Positions 1 to 8,431 of a stretch of 64,000 bases of DNA are shown here, in pieces. Location: contig CAYVRN010000006.1 in NCBI GenBank assembly GCA_964453855.1, forward strand, positions 5,129 through 69,128. Direction: 5' to 3'. A model generated the notes under the pieces. That model did no database searches. It was not told the origin of the DNA and was given only the letters and a program-made list of their open reading frames with translations. Every line of letters begins with the position of its first letter. Position 1 is the stretch's first letter. The stretch comes from JASMHC01 sp964453855 (GTDB taxonomy: Bacteria; Pseudomonadota; Alphaproteobacteria; Rhodobacterales; Rhodobacteraceae). The position numbers and the translations under genes were made by a program.

Positions 1-551
1 CAGAAGATCACGAAGGCACCCGCAGAGATTTCCTCTACTACGCCACAGCAGGCGCTGGCGCAGTCACCGCAGGTGCCGCAATCTGGCCGCTGGTCAACCA
101 AATGAATCCGTCAGCAGATGTTCAGGCACTGTCCTCGATCCGCGTTGATATCAGCGGTGTCGAGCCAGGCACACAGCTGACCGTCAAGTGGTTGGGTAAG
201 CCTGTCTTTATCCGCCGCCGTACCGCGGACGAAATTGAAGCAGCGCGCGCTGTTGATTTGGGCGCATTGCCGGACGGCGATGCCCGCAACGAAAACATCG
301 GCGTTGCTACTGCTGCCGACGAAAACCGTGCGCTTGACGAAACCGGCGAATGGCTGGTGATGATGGGCGTTTGTACGCACTTGGGCTGTGTGCCTTTGGG
401 CGACGGCGCTGGCGACTTTGGCGGCTGGTTCTGTCCGTGCCACGGTTCGCACTACGACACGTCTGGTCGTATCCGCAAAGGTCCCGCACCAGAGAACCTT
501 CCGGTTCCGGTCGCAGAATTCGTGGATGAAACCACGATCAAACTGGGTTAA
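1..551 (+). CDS. petA: Ubiquinol-cytochrome c reductase iron-sulfur (Rieske) subunit, 5' end cut off
   Basis: Rieske 2Fe-2S subunit of the cytochrome bc1 complex; it carries electrons from ubiquinol to cytochrome c1 at the periplasmic face. The frame is open from the window edge: base 3 onward reads a twin-arginine motif RRDFLYYATAG followed by a hydrophobic anchor, so only the first few codons are missing. The two cluster-binding motifs are clear, CTHLGC and CPCHGS, supplying two Cys and two His and the usual disulfide Cys pair. The first in-frame ATG (102) lies after the anchor and is not the start. petB follows after 12 bases, so this is the first gene of petABC. Confidence 0.97.
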   Translation, partial: EDHEGTRRDFLYYATAGAGAVTAGAAIWPLVNQMNPSADVQALSSIRVDISGVEPGTQLTVKWLGKPVFIRRRTADEIEAARAVDLGALPDGDARNENIGVATAADENRALDETGEWLVMMGVCTHLGCVPLGDGAGDFGGWFCPCHGSHYDTSGRIRKGPAPENLPVPVAEFVDETTIKLG

Positions 552-563
552 GGAGACGCGAAT

Positions 564-1874
564 ATGTCTGGTATCCCGCACGATCATTATGAACCGAAGG
601 GTGGTTTGGCCAAATGGGTCAACACACGTCTTCCGGTTATCGGTCTGATCTATGACACGATCATGATCCCGACCCCCAAGAACCTCAACTGGATGTGGAT
701 CTGGGGCATTGTTCTGGCATTCTGCCTTGGTTTGCAGATTGTCACCGGCATCATTCTGGTGATGCACTACACCCCTAACGTTGATCTGGCATTTGCTTCG
801 ATCGAGCACATCATGCGCAACGTGAATGGCGGGCACTTTATCCGCTATCTGCACATGAATGGCGCATCGTTGTTCTTTATCGCCGTGTACCTGCACATCT
901 TCCGTGGTCTGTACTACGGTTCGTACAAGGCACCCCGCGAAATCACCTGGATCATCGGTATGCTGATCTATCTTTTGATGATGGCAACCGGCTTCCTGGG
1001 CTACGTTCTGCCTTGGGGTCAGATGTCGTTCTGGGGAGCAACGGTTATCACCGGCCTGTTCGGCGCAATCCCGTTCATCGGCGAACCGATCCAGACATGG
1101 CTTCTGGGTGGACCCGCTGTTGATAACGCGACCCTGAACCGCTTCTTCAGCCTTCACTATCTGCTGCCGTTCCTGATTGCGGGTCTGGTGATCGTCCATA
1201 TCTGGGCGTTCCACACCACTGGCAACAACAACCCGACTGGTGTTGAGGTACGTCGCGGTTCGAAAGAAGAAGCCGAGAAAGATACCCTGCCTTTCTGGCC
1301 CTATTTCGTAATCAAGGACTTCTTTGCTCTGGCGGTTGTTCTGGTTGTCTTCTTCGCCATCGTTGGCTTCATGCCGAACTACCTTGGCCACCCTGACAAC
1401 TACATCGAAGCAAACCCGCTGGTTACGCCGGCTCACATCGTTCCTGAATGGTATTTCCTGCCGTTCTACGCGATCCTGCGTGCGTTCACCTCGGACGTTT
1501 GGGTAGTGATGTTCGCCAACTTCATCACTGGAGGCATCATCGACGCGAAGTTCTTTGGTGTTCTGGCGATGTTCGGCGCGATTTTTGTGATCGCTCTAGC
1601 ACCGTGGCTGGATACGTCTTCGGTTCGCTCTGGCAAATACCGCCCAAGCTTCAAGTGGTGGTTCTGGCTTTTGGCAATCGACTTCATCGTACTGATGTGG
1701 TGTGGCGCAATGCCGGCTGAGCCTCCGTACTCGACCATATCGCTGATCGGCGCGACTTATTGGTTCGCTTACTTCCTGGTGATCCTGCCTCTGTTGGGTG
1801 TAACCGAGAAGCCTCTGCCGCAACCGGCAACCATTGAAGACGACTTCAATGCCCATTACGGCAAAGCCGAATAA
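564..1874 (+). CDS. petB: Cytochrome b of the bc1 complex
   Basis: Membrane cytochrome b, 436 residues, the usual alphaproteobacterial length. It holds the two b hemes and the Qo and Qi quinone sites. Visible marks are the N-terminal segment YDTIMIPTPKNLNWMW, the GYVLPWGQMSFWGATVIT stretch of the Qo region, the HYLLPF and HIWAFH stretches with heme-ligand histidines, and the PEWYFLPFYAILR motif (PEWY is the Qo signature). Multiple hydrophobic helices run throughout. The start at 564 has the RBS AAGGAGACG just upstream. It lies between petA and petC with short gaps, so it is co-transcribed with them. Confidence 0.98.
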   Translation: MSGIPHDHYEPKGGLAKWVNTRLPVIGLIYDTIMIPTPKNLNWMWIWGIVLAFCLGLQIVTGIILVMHYTPNVDLAFASIEHIMRNVNGGHFIRYLHMNGASLFFIAVYLHIFRGLYYGSYKAPREITWIIGMLIYLLMMATGFLGYVLPWGQMSFWGATVITGLFGAIPFIGEPIQTWLLGGPAVDNATLNRFFSLHYLLPFLIAGLVIVHIWAFHTTGNNNPTGVEVRRGSKEEAEKDTLPFWPYFVIKDFFALAVVLVVFFAIVGFMPNYLGHPDNYIEANPLVTPAHIVPEWYFLPFYAILRAFTSDVWVVMFANFITGGIIDAKFFGVLAMFGAIFVIALAPWLDTSSVRSGKYRPSFKWWFWLLAIDFIVLMWCGAMPAEPPYSTISLIGATYWFAYFLVILPLLGVTEKPLPQPATIEDDFNAHYGKAE

Positions 1875-1890
1875 GAAAGGACACTGAGAA

Positions 1891-2682
1891 ATGTTTAAGA
1901 AACTCACCCTTTCGGCAATCGCAGCCGTCGGCCTAATGGCCGGCGCAGCGAACGCGGCAGGCGGCGAAGCGCACATCGAGGATTTCTCGTTCTCGTTCGA
2001 AGGTCCGTTCGGTAAATACGACCAGAACCAGCTTCAGCGCGGTCTGAAAGTCTACACTGAAATCTGCGCAGGCTGTCACGGTCTTCAGTATGTGCCTTTG
2101 CGCACCTTGTCTGACGAAGGCGGCGTAGGCCTGCCTGAAGATCAGATGCGTGCCTATGCGGCACAGTGGGAAGTCTATGATGCCGAGCTTGACGACTACC
2201 GTCCTGCAAATCCCACTGATCACTTCCCTGCCAATACTGCCGTGGGCGCACCTGATCTGTCGATGATGGCAAAAGCCCGCGCTGGCTTCCACGGTCCGAT
2301 GGGCACTGGTCTGAGCCAGCTGTTTAACGGCATGGGCGGCGCCGAGTACATTGCATCGCTTTTGACTGGCTATACCGGCAAAGAAAAAGTCGAAGCAGGC
2401 GTGACCCTGTACGAAAACACCGCTTTCCCAGGTGGCTGGATTTCGATGGCACCTCCACTTTATGGTGAAGATGTCGAATTTGACGATGGTCATGACAACA
2501 GCCTGCACCACGAAGCTATGGATACTGCGGCCTTCCTGATGTGGGCCGCTGAGCCAAAGATGATGGCTCGCAAGGAGACCGGTTTCACCGCCGTTCTGTT
2601 CTTGGTCCTGCTGTCGGTTCTGCTTTACGCGACCAACAAGAAGTTGTGGGCGCCTGTGAAGAAGAAAGCCAAAGAAGCATAA
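1891..2682 (+). CDS. petC: Cytochrome c1
   Basis: The c-type heme subunit of the bc1 complex, 263 residues. A Sec signal peptide (about residues 1-22, ending ANA) is followed by the heme-binding CAGCH at residues 59-63 with the c1-typical continuation GLQYVPLRTL. A C-terminal membrane anchor (about 230-250) ends in a Lys-rich cytoplasmic tail. The start has the RBS AGAAAGGAC. It is the last gene of petABC, and a strong terminator follows 24 bases after the stop. Confidence 0.98.
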   Translation: MFKKLTLSAIAAVGLMAGAANAAGGEAHIEDFSFSFEGPFGKYDQNQLQRGLKVYTEICAGCHGLQYVPLRTLSDEGGVGLPEDQMRAYAAQWEVYDAELDDYRPANPTDHFPANTAVGAPDLSMMAKARAGFHGPMGTGLSQLFNGMGGAEYIASLLTGYTGKEKVEAGVTLYENTAFPGGWISMAPPLYGEDVEFDDGHDNSLHHEAMDTAAFLMWAAEPKMMARKETGFTAVLFLVLLSVLLYATNKKLWAPVKKKAKEA

Positions 2683-2706
2683 TTCTGGAAACAGATAAGA
2701 TTTACG

Positions 2707-2735
2707 AAAGCCCCGCCTGGTTGGTGGGGCTTTTT
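2707..2735 (+). terminator. Rho-independent terminator of petABC
   Basis: AAAGCCCC (2707-2714) pairs with GGGGCTTT (2726-2733) and runs into five T residues. It sits between petC and the convergent thiQ, whose stop codon begins at 2739. The matching A run on the left means it may also stop thiQ transcripts on the minus strand. Confidence 0.85.
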
Positions 2736-2738
2736 GCA

Positions 2739-3437
2739 TTAGTGTCCAAGATATTCAGCTAAAGCCAGCGGAGGGTTATTCAACAATTCATCAGTCTTGA
2801 ATGGCCCGGCTGCCGAATTTTCAGCCACAAGCAGGGAAAGTGGGGCAACCGCTCGGGCATCCTGCGGGTCGTGTGTGATCATCAAAACGGTCGCGTTCTT
2901 TTCTTCTGCGACCTCTCGCACCAGTTTCAGCATTTCGGATTTTAACGCCGGACCAAGGGCCGAGAACGGCTCGTCCAACAGCCACAGGCATTTGTCCTGC
3001 AGAAGTAGCCTTGCAAGGGCGGCACGACTGATCTGGCCGCCAGAGAGTTGTGATGGTTTGCGGTTTGCCATCTCCTCAAGGCCTACGCGGATCAGAACTC
3101 GCTCGACGGCTTGCCTTTGCTCTTCTGACAGGCGGCTTTTCTGGGTCAGCGCCAAGCCGACGTTTTGGCCGATGGTCAGGTGCGGAAAAAGGTTGTTGTC
3201 CTGAAATAGCATCGCCACGGGGCGTTTGCCGGGGGGTAGATCGAAAAGGGGTGTTCCGTCCCACGAGATGTTGCCCGATGCCGATGGCAAAAACCCTGCA
3301 ATGGCATCAAACAATGTGGACTTCCCCGTACCCGAAGGACCGATAACGGCAGTAAAGCTATTTTCTGGCACGGTCAGGTTCGCTTCTAGCCGAAATGTTC
3401 CTTGCTGAAGGATCAGGTTTTCAAGTCGAAGTGCCAT
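2739..3437 (-). CDS. thiQ: Thiamin ABC transporter ATP-binding protein
   Basis: ATPase of the thiamin importer, 232 residues from the ATG at 3437. That start is preferred over the upstream one at 3473 because AAAGGGGGGC lies just before it and the protein then begins like other ABC ATPases (MALRLENL). Motifs: Walker A GPSGTGKST, Q-loop in MLFQDNNLF, signature LSGGQISR, Walker B WLLDEP and switch His in MITHDPQD. It overlaps the end of thiP by 17 bases and is the last gene of thiBPQ. The substrate is inferred from the neighbours and the riboswitch, since the ATPase alone would not reveal it. Confidence 0.9.
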   Translation of the reverse strand: MALRLENLILQQGTFRLEANLTVPENSFTAVIGPSGTGKSTLFDAIAGFLPSASGNISWDGTPLFDLPPGKRPVAMLFQDNNLFPHLTIGQNVGLALTQKSRLSEEQRQAVERVLIRVGLEEMANRKPSQLSGGQISRAALARLLLQDKCLWLLDEPFSALGPALKSEMLKLVREVAEEKNATVLMITHDPQDARAVAPLSLLVAENSAAGPFKTDELLNNPPLALAEYLGH

Positions 3438-4941
3438 AACGCCCCCCTTTGTCAAACAGCCAGAACGCGCCAAGGCTCAGGATAAGCAGAAGCAAAGCAG
3501 CACCGCCTGCGGCATCCATCTGATAGGCTCCCATCAGGCGGTACATCTGTAAGGGCAGAGTTGCCCGTTCAGGATCGGCAAACAGAATGATCACCCCAAG
3601 ATCACCCATCGACAGGGCGGCGGCAAGACCGGCCGAAAATCCAAGCGGGCGCCGAGTGCGTGGCAGGTAGAGCCACCGCCAACGCGACCAGCCAGTCAGA
3701 TTCAGCATGTCGGCAGTGCGACCGTAATCCGCCTCGGCCTGTTCCAGCGCGGGGGCTATGGCGCGAACGGCGAAGGGCAGGGACATCAGGGCGTTGACCA
3801 CGCAAGTTACCGGCAAGGCCCATTCGAATGGGTTGGTATAGGGTTGCAGGATCAAAAACAGTCCGGTGCCGAGTACCAACGGCGACAAGGCAAAGCCTAG
3901 CAGCGCTACAGTCTGTCCTTGTCGAACAGATGCTAAAGGCAGCGCGAAAGCGATACACAGAGCAGTCGAGGCGAGAGCGACTTGGATGGAGTGCAATGCG
4001 GCCACCCAAACCGAGACGGGCAGATCGCCAAGCCCCAGCGCGCCTCGCAAGATCACAGAAAGAATAGGCAGCAATAGGAAAAGGGTTACGATCAGTATGA
4101 CCAAAGCGTCAATTCCCTTGGATGATAGCGATTTTCCATCCCATCGCTGCGTAGAGCGACCTTGACCGATATCGCTCGTCAAAGGGCCGAGCAAGCGGAA
4201 CATAGTCAGTGAGGCCACCCCTACCAACGCCAATTGGACCAGTGCTAGTGTCGCCGCTTTCCCAAGGTCGAAATCGAAACGAAACGCCTGGTAGATTGCC
4301 AGCTCCACGGTTGTGGCTTTTGGGCCGCCGCCAAGTGTTAGGGCTGCGGCAAAGCTGGAAAGGCAGACCACAAAGATAACCAGAAACGCGCCCGGAACCG
4401 TTTTGCGCAGCATCGGAAATTCGACGATCTGGAAGAGCGCACGCGATGACACCCCAAGTTGGGCTGCTAGACGAAAGCGCTCGGCGGGGATGTCATTCCA
4501 ACCTTGCAGGATCAGTCGGGTGGCCAAGGGCAAGTTGAAGAATACATGGGCCAGCAATATCCCGTGCAGGCCGTATACACTTAGACGTGGTAGACCAAAG
4601 GTCATCAGAATCTGACTGACCATGCCTTCACGCCCAAAAACAGCTAGAAGGCCTAGGATGGCCACGATCACGGGCAGAATGAACGGTGCGCCAAGGATCG
4701 TGACCAACGTATCCCGACCGGGGAACTGGCGACGCGAAAGGGCACGTGCGGTGGGAATCGCCAATAGACAGCTTAGCAAGGCAGACAAAAATGCCTGCCA
4801 GACTGTGAACCTTAGCGCGGACCATTCGGCCGCGCCAAGTGACGCGCCGCCTCCGGCGCGGTAAAAAACCGCCGCCAAAGGTACAGCGACAAGGGCTGTG
4901 ACCAGCCCTCCGATGATTATTGCAAAAGGGCGCGACGCCAT
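3421..4941 (-). CDS. thiP: Thiamin ABC transporter permease
   Basis: Inner-membrane permease of the thiamin/TPP importer, 506 residues. It has two homologous halves of about six helices each, like the ThiP and iron Fbp permeases that carry a duplicated permease domain in one chain. EAA-type cytoplasmic loops can be seen in each half (around GWNDIPAERFRLAAQLG and EQAEADYGRTADMLNLTG). It overlaps the end of thiB by 25 bases and thiQ by 17 bases, so translation is probably coupled. The start at 4941 has only a weak RBS, as expected for a coupled gene. Confidence 0.9.
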   Translation of the reverse strand: MASRPFAIIIGGLVTALVAVPLAAVFYRAGGGASLGAAEWSALRFTVWQAFLSALLSCLLAIPTARALSRRQFPGRDTLVTILGAPFILPVIVAILGLLAVFGREGMVSQILMTFGLPRLSVYGLHGILLAHVFFNLPLATRLILQGWNDIPAERFRLAAQLGVSSRALFQIVEFPMLRKTVPGAFLVIFVVCLSSFAAALTLGGGPKATTVELAIYQAFRFDFDLGKAATLALVQLALVGVASLTMFRLLGPLTSDIGQGRSTQRWDGKSLSSKGIDALVILIVTLFLLLPILSVILRGALGLGDLPVSVWVAALHSIQVALASTALCIAFALPLASVRQGQTVALLGFALSPLVLGTGLFLILQPYTNPFEWALPVTCVVNALMSLPFAVRAIAPALEQAEADYGRTADMLNLTGWSRWRWLYLPRTRRPLGFSAGLAAALSMGDLGVIILFADPERATLPLQMYRLMGAYQMDAAGGAALLLLILSLGAFWLFDKGGRYGTST

Positions 4942-5894
4942 TCTTCGATAGCTTCTGCGCGGACTGCTTCGGCTTGGTCTTCGCTTAGGAAGATCGCCTT
5001 TTCAGGCGCTGGTAAGTTAGCGAACACTTCAGGCCATTCGGATGGACCCTGTGCTGACGGGTACGAGAAGTTCGTCATCGGAATTGCGCTTTGGAACGCA
5101 TCACTCAGAACAAACTCCATGAATTTGTCAGCGTTTGGATTGTCGGTAGTCGACATTTTAGCGACAAGTTCGAAGAACCCGTAGTGACCTTCTTCAAAAA
5201 TCGCGGCCTTCTTGGTTTCGTCTTCCTCAAACGCGATGTGGTATGCGGGCGAGGTGTTGTAGGACAGAACCATTGGCGCTTCACCATCGGTGAACAGACC
5301 GTAGGCTTCTGACCAGCCTTTGGTCACAGTCAGTATTCGCGGCGCCATATCGGACCAGAACGCTTCGGCCTGGTCGCCGTAGACGGCTTTGACCCAAAGC
5401 ACCAACGCAAGGCCAGAGATTGAGCTGCGAGGGTCTTGGATCACAACCTTCTGATCTTCCGGCATGCTACGCAGGTCTTCAAAGCTGGCAGGCGGTGTGT
5501 TGATCTTTGTGGCGTCGTAGATGAACGATACATAAGCCCAGTTGAACGGCAGGAACGTGTCGTCTTCCCAAGCGATCGGAAGCTCTAGCTGGCCTTTATC
5601 CTGACCATGCGGGGAAAACAGTCCGGTTGAACGCGCCTTGGCTGTGACGTCGGTGTTCAGGCCGATGACAATATCCGCGCGGGTGTTTTTGCCTTCCAGC
5701 ATGATGCGGGGCAGCAAGTCGCCGGGCAGGAACTCCATCTCGCAGCCACAGCTTTCTTCGAAAGCGGCTTCGATGGTTGGGCCGGGGCCCCATTCTGATG
5801 TGAAATAGTCCGGCGCGTAGACGGTCAAAGTCTCGGCCTGTGCCACCGCGGTCGTGGCTGTCAGAATTCCCGCTGCAAGTAGGTACGCCTTCAT
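4917..5894 (-). CDS. thiB: Thiamin-binding periplasmic protein
   Basis: Solute-binding protein that delivers thiamin, TMP or TPP to ThiPQ, 325 residues. A Sec signal peptide of about 20 residues ends AQA and is followed by LTVYAPDYFTSEWGPGP, the usual ThiB opening. The start ATG at 5894 has the RBS GGAGA. It is the first gene of the operon and lies about 50 bases downstream of a TPP riboswitch, which fixes the ligand class better than the protein sequence alone. The family also includes iron-binding FbpA-like proteins, but the riboswitch argues against iron. Confidence 0.92.
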   Translation of the reverse strand: MKAYLLAAGILTATTAVAQAETLTVYAPDYFTSEWGPGPTIEAAFEESCGCEMEFLPGDLLPRIMLEGKNTRADIVIGLNTDVTAKARSTGLFSPHGQDKGQLELPIAWEDDTFLPFNWAYVSFIYDATKINTPPASFEDLRSMPEDQKVVIQDPRSSISGLALVLWVKAVYGDQAEAFWSDMAPRILTVTKGWSEAYGLFTDGEAPMVLSYNTSPAYHIAFEEDETKKAAIFEEGHYGFFELVAKMSTTDNPNADKFMEFVLSDAFQSAIPMTNFSYPSAQGPSEWPEVFANLPAPEKAIFLSEDQAEAVRAEAIEEWRRALLQ

Positions 5895-5943
5895 GGCAAT
5901 CTCCTATTTTGCGGCAGATGGGCAAGATTGGAGATTGTCCAGA

Positions 5944-6016
5944 CCTTCCCTCCGCCGGTGTTAACCGGTTCAGGTTCAACGGGTTCGCTTTCGCATCTCA
6001 GCCTGATGGCTCCCCG
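5944..6016 (-). promoter_or_regulatory. TPP (THI-element) riboswitch upstream of thiBPQ
   Basis: Read on the minus strand, the element has the order of conserved TPP-aptamer blocks: GGGGAGCC, then GGCTGAGA-like GGCTGAGATG, then GAACCCGTTGAACCTGA, an ACCGGTTAACACCGG stem and the closing GGAGGGAAGG. TPP binding normally turns off transport and synthesis genes. Here the element ends about 50 bases before the thiB start, so the expression platform must be short and may act on the ribosome binding site. I saw no clear intrinsic terminator in that gap. Confidence 0.93.
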
Positions 6017-6116
6017 AGGTAGGATTCAAGTAGCGCCCGAACAGCCTATGATCAAGGAAAATCGCTTGAGGCTACTGCCCCCTGCCTTTAGACGGAATGA
6101 CAAAGGAGAGCCGCCA

Positions 6117-7220
6117 ATGAGCATGAACAGCTTCGGTCATTTGTTCCGCGTCACCACTTGGGGTGAAAGCCACGGGCCTGCATTGGGCGCGACGGTGGAT
6201 GGCTGCCCTCCGGGTGTTGAGATCAACGAGGCGATGATCCAGCAGTGGCTGGACAAGCGCAAACCGGGTCAGAACAAGTTTACCACGCAGCGGCGTGAAC
6301 CGGATGCCGTGAAGATCCTGTCTGGTGTGTTCGAAGGCAAAACCACCGGCACTCCGGTTCAGTTGATGATCGAGAACACCGATCAGCGATCAAAGGACTA
6401 TGGTGATATCGCCGAGAAGTTCCGACCGGGTCATGCCGACATCACCTATTGGCAGAAATACGGCATCCGCGACTATCGCGGCGGCGGGCGGTCGTCGGCG
6501 CGGGAAACGGCGGCGCGTGTTGCAGCCGGTGGACTGGCGCGTGAGGCGATTAAGACGCTGGTGCCGAATGTTGAGATCAAAGGCTACATGACCCAGATCG
6601 GGCCCCATAAGATCGACCGTGAGCGGTTCGACTGGGATCAGATCGACCAGAACCCGTTCTGGACACCGGATGCGGTTTCGGCAGGCGAATGGGCGGACTA
6701 TCTGGATGGTCTGCGGAAGACAGGCAATTCTGTTGGTGCAGTTGTCGAAGTGGTCGCCAAGGGCGTTCCTGCAGGTCTAGGCGCCCCCATTTATGCCAAG
6801 TTAGACACTGATCTAGCCGCTGCAATGATGTCGATCAACGCCGTGAAAGGCGTCGAGATTGGCGAGGGCATGGACGCCGCTTGTCTGACCGGTGAAGAAA
6901 ACGCGGATGAGATTTTCATGGGTAACGATGGCCAGCCGGTTTACTCGTCCAACCATGCTGGCGGCATTCTGGGGGGTATTTCGACTGGACAGGATTTGGT
7001 GGTGCGCTTTGCCGTAAAGCCGACCAGTTCGATCCTGAAAACTCGCCAGACGATCACCAAATCAGGCGAGCCCGCCGAGATCATCACCAAGGGTCGCCAT
7101 GACCCCTGCGTCGGTATTCGCGCCGTACCCGTGGGCGAGGCGATGATGGCGTGCGTGATCCTCGACCACCTTCTTTTACATCGCGGTCAGGTGGGCGAGA
7201 ACCAGGGCAAGATCGGTTAA
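6117..7220 (+). CDS. aroC: Chorismate synthase
   Basis: Last step of the shikimate pathway: 5-enolpyruvylshikimate-3-phosphate to chorismate, using reduced FMN without net redox change. It is 367 residues from the ATG at 6117, chosen because AAAGGAGAG lies just upstream and the protein begins MSMNSFGHLFRVTTWGESHG, the family N-terminal signature. The open frame reaches back to 5928 but would run through the riboswitch. Further signatures are GRSSARETAARVAAG and the C-terminal RHDPCVGIRAVPVGEAM. It is divergent from thiBPQ and its end overlaps the convergent thioredoxin gene by 4 bases. Confidence 0.98.
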   Translation: MSMNSFGHLFRVTTWGESHGPALGATVDGCPPGVEINEAMIQQWLDKRKPGQNKFTTQRREPDAVKILSGVFEGKTTGTPVQLMIENTDQRSKDYGDIAEKFRPGHADITYWQKYGIRDYRGGGRSSARETAARVAAGGLAREAIKTLVPNVEIKGYMTQIGPHKIDRERFDWDQIDQNPFWTPDAVSAGEWADYLDGLRKTGNSVGAVVEVVAKGVPAGLGAPIYAKLDTDLAAAMMSINAVKGVEIGEGMDAACLTGEENADEIFMGNDGQPVYSSNHAGGILGGISTGQDLVVRFAVKPTSSILKTRQTITKSGEPAEIITKGRHDPCVGIRAVPVGEAMMACVILDHLLLHRGQVGENQGKIG

Positions 7221-7639
7221 GAGGTTGCCGCCTCTAACGCTGTGTCCATCAACGTTTTGATGTCGTCGCGCTTCGTGCCAGCTACGATGCGACCCAGTTC
7301 CTCGTCGCCTTTTAGAACGATCAGAGTGGATCGACGCGGGATTTCCAGATCAAAGGTAATGGCTGCGTTTGAATAGGCATCCCAGTCGATGTTTACAAAA
7401 ACCACGTTCTCCAAATAGGCAGGGTTTTCCTCCATCAGCGCATCCATACGACGGCGCTGGACCTTACAGGTACCGCACCAGACGGCGTGAAAGTCTAGAA
7501 AGACTGTTTTTCCTTCGGCTAACAGGTCATCGACCACACCTGGTCGGTAACTAACCCATCTTGCGTCCTCGGCCGCAAAGGCTGCGACTGGCATTAAAGT
7601 GGCAAGAGTGGTGGATTTCAAAAAGTCACGGCGGTTCAT
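7217..7639 (-). CDS. Thioredoxin-like periplasmic protein
   Basis: Small thioredoxin-fold protein, 140 residues. The N-terminus MNRRDFLKSTTLATL looks like a twin-arginine export signal, so it is probably folded and exported by Tat. The redox motif is WCGTC in the context DFHAVWCGTCKVQ, as in the C-terminal domain of DsbD. It lies 16 bases downstream of a CcdA-type membrane electron carrier. The pair probably moves reducing power from cytoplasmic thioredoxin to the periplasm, like DsbD split into two genes. The final target (cytochrome c maturation or disulfide repair) cannot be read from the sequence. Confidence 0.85.
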   Translation of the reverse strand: MNRRDFLKSTTLATLMPVAAFAAEDARWVSYRPGVVDDLLAEGKTVFLDFHAVWCGTCKVQRRRMDALMEENPAYLENVVFVNIDWDAYSNAAITFDLEIPRRSTLIVLKGDEELGRIVAGTKRDDIKTLMDTALEAATS

Positions 7640-7655
7640 TTGCGGTCCTTTCAGG

Positions 7656-8369
7656 TCAAATAGAATAGGAAAGATCGATCAGCCAGTCGGGCATCATATC
7701 CAGCAACCAACCTTCGACGTAGTGGTTTAGGCGAAACAACAGGAAAAGGCCGACAAGCACAAAGACCACGCCCATGATTTTCGGGGCGGCAGTGGCGATG
7801 CGCATAATGGCGGCGCGGTTGCGATTGATCAGGCCTTGGGCTCCGTAGCCGATCCCGATAATTAGGGTCGAAACACCCAGTGCATAGCCCAGCATAATAT
7901 AGCTGGCGAATCCCAGATTGGTTCCCTGACTGGCCAGAGCAATTGCGCTTCCCAAGGTCGGTCCGATGCAGGGACTCCAAACCGCGCCCAGTAAAAGCCC
8001 GCCCAGAAACTGTCCGCGCAGGTGCGTTTGGTCGAACTCTCCAAGCGTTGCATCCGCTCCAGCTGCCACGCCCGAGGTCGCCATGGCAAACCGTCGCTGC
8101 GCGGCGGGTACGAACATTACCAAGCCGAAAAGCACTAACAACACAGCGCCAGCGTCAGCGACCATCGCGGGCGTCAGACCAACCGCATATCCGAACGCGG
8201 AAACGCTTACGCCCAAAACGACGAACGACAGGCTCATCCCCGCGGCCAGAGCCAATGGCCCCAGTCGGTTTGTGTGCAGCGCACCGGACAGAACCACCGG
8301 CAACACCGGAAGAACGCAGGGGTTAATCAGGGTCAGTAACCCAGCAAGATAGGCGAAAACGAATTCCAT
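7656..8369 (-). CDS. CcdA/DsbD-type membrane thiol-disulfide carrier
   Basis: Polytopic membrane protein of 237 residues with about six helices, matching the transmembrane domain of DsbD and the free-standing CcdA. The N-terminal helix has the conserved NPCVLPVLP motif and a later helix has WSPCIGPTLG, giving the two membrane cysteines that shuttle electrons. It is first in a two-gene unit with the thioredoxin-like gene 16 bases downstream. Role by family: electron transfer across the inner membrane to periplasmic thioredoxin-fold proteins. Confidence 0.9.
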   Translation of the reverse strand: MEFVFAYLAGLLTLINPCVLPVLPVVLSGALHTNRLGPLALAAGMSLSFVVLGVSVSAFGYAVGLTPAMVADAGAVLLVLFGLVMFVPAAQRRFAMATSGVAAGADATLGEFDQTHLRGQFLGGLLLGAVWSPCIGPTLGSAIALASQGTNLGFASYIMLGYALGVSTLIIGIGYGAQGLINRNRAAIMRIATAAPKIMGVVFVLVGLFLLFRLNHYVEGWLLDMMPDWLIDLSYSI

Positions 8370-8431
8370 GCGGCGACAATAGCCACGTCGTTTGGAAGGT
8401 CACTGAACAAAGCCCTGACGGCAGATCAACT

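Noticed and set aside
111..1436. A 441-codon open frame on the minus strand through petA-petB
   Set aside because: It is the antisense shadow of two strongly conserved genes, has low-complexity composition rich in Arg, Asp, His and Gln, and shows no family motif.
5928..6116. Longer aroC start
   Set aside because: It would translate the antisense of the TPP riboswitch and add residues absent from chorismate synthases. The ATG at 6117 has a strong RBS.
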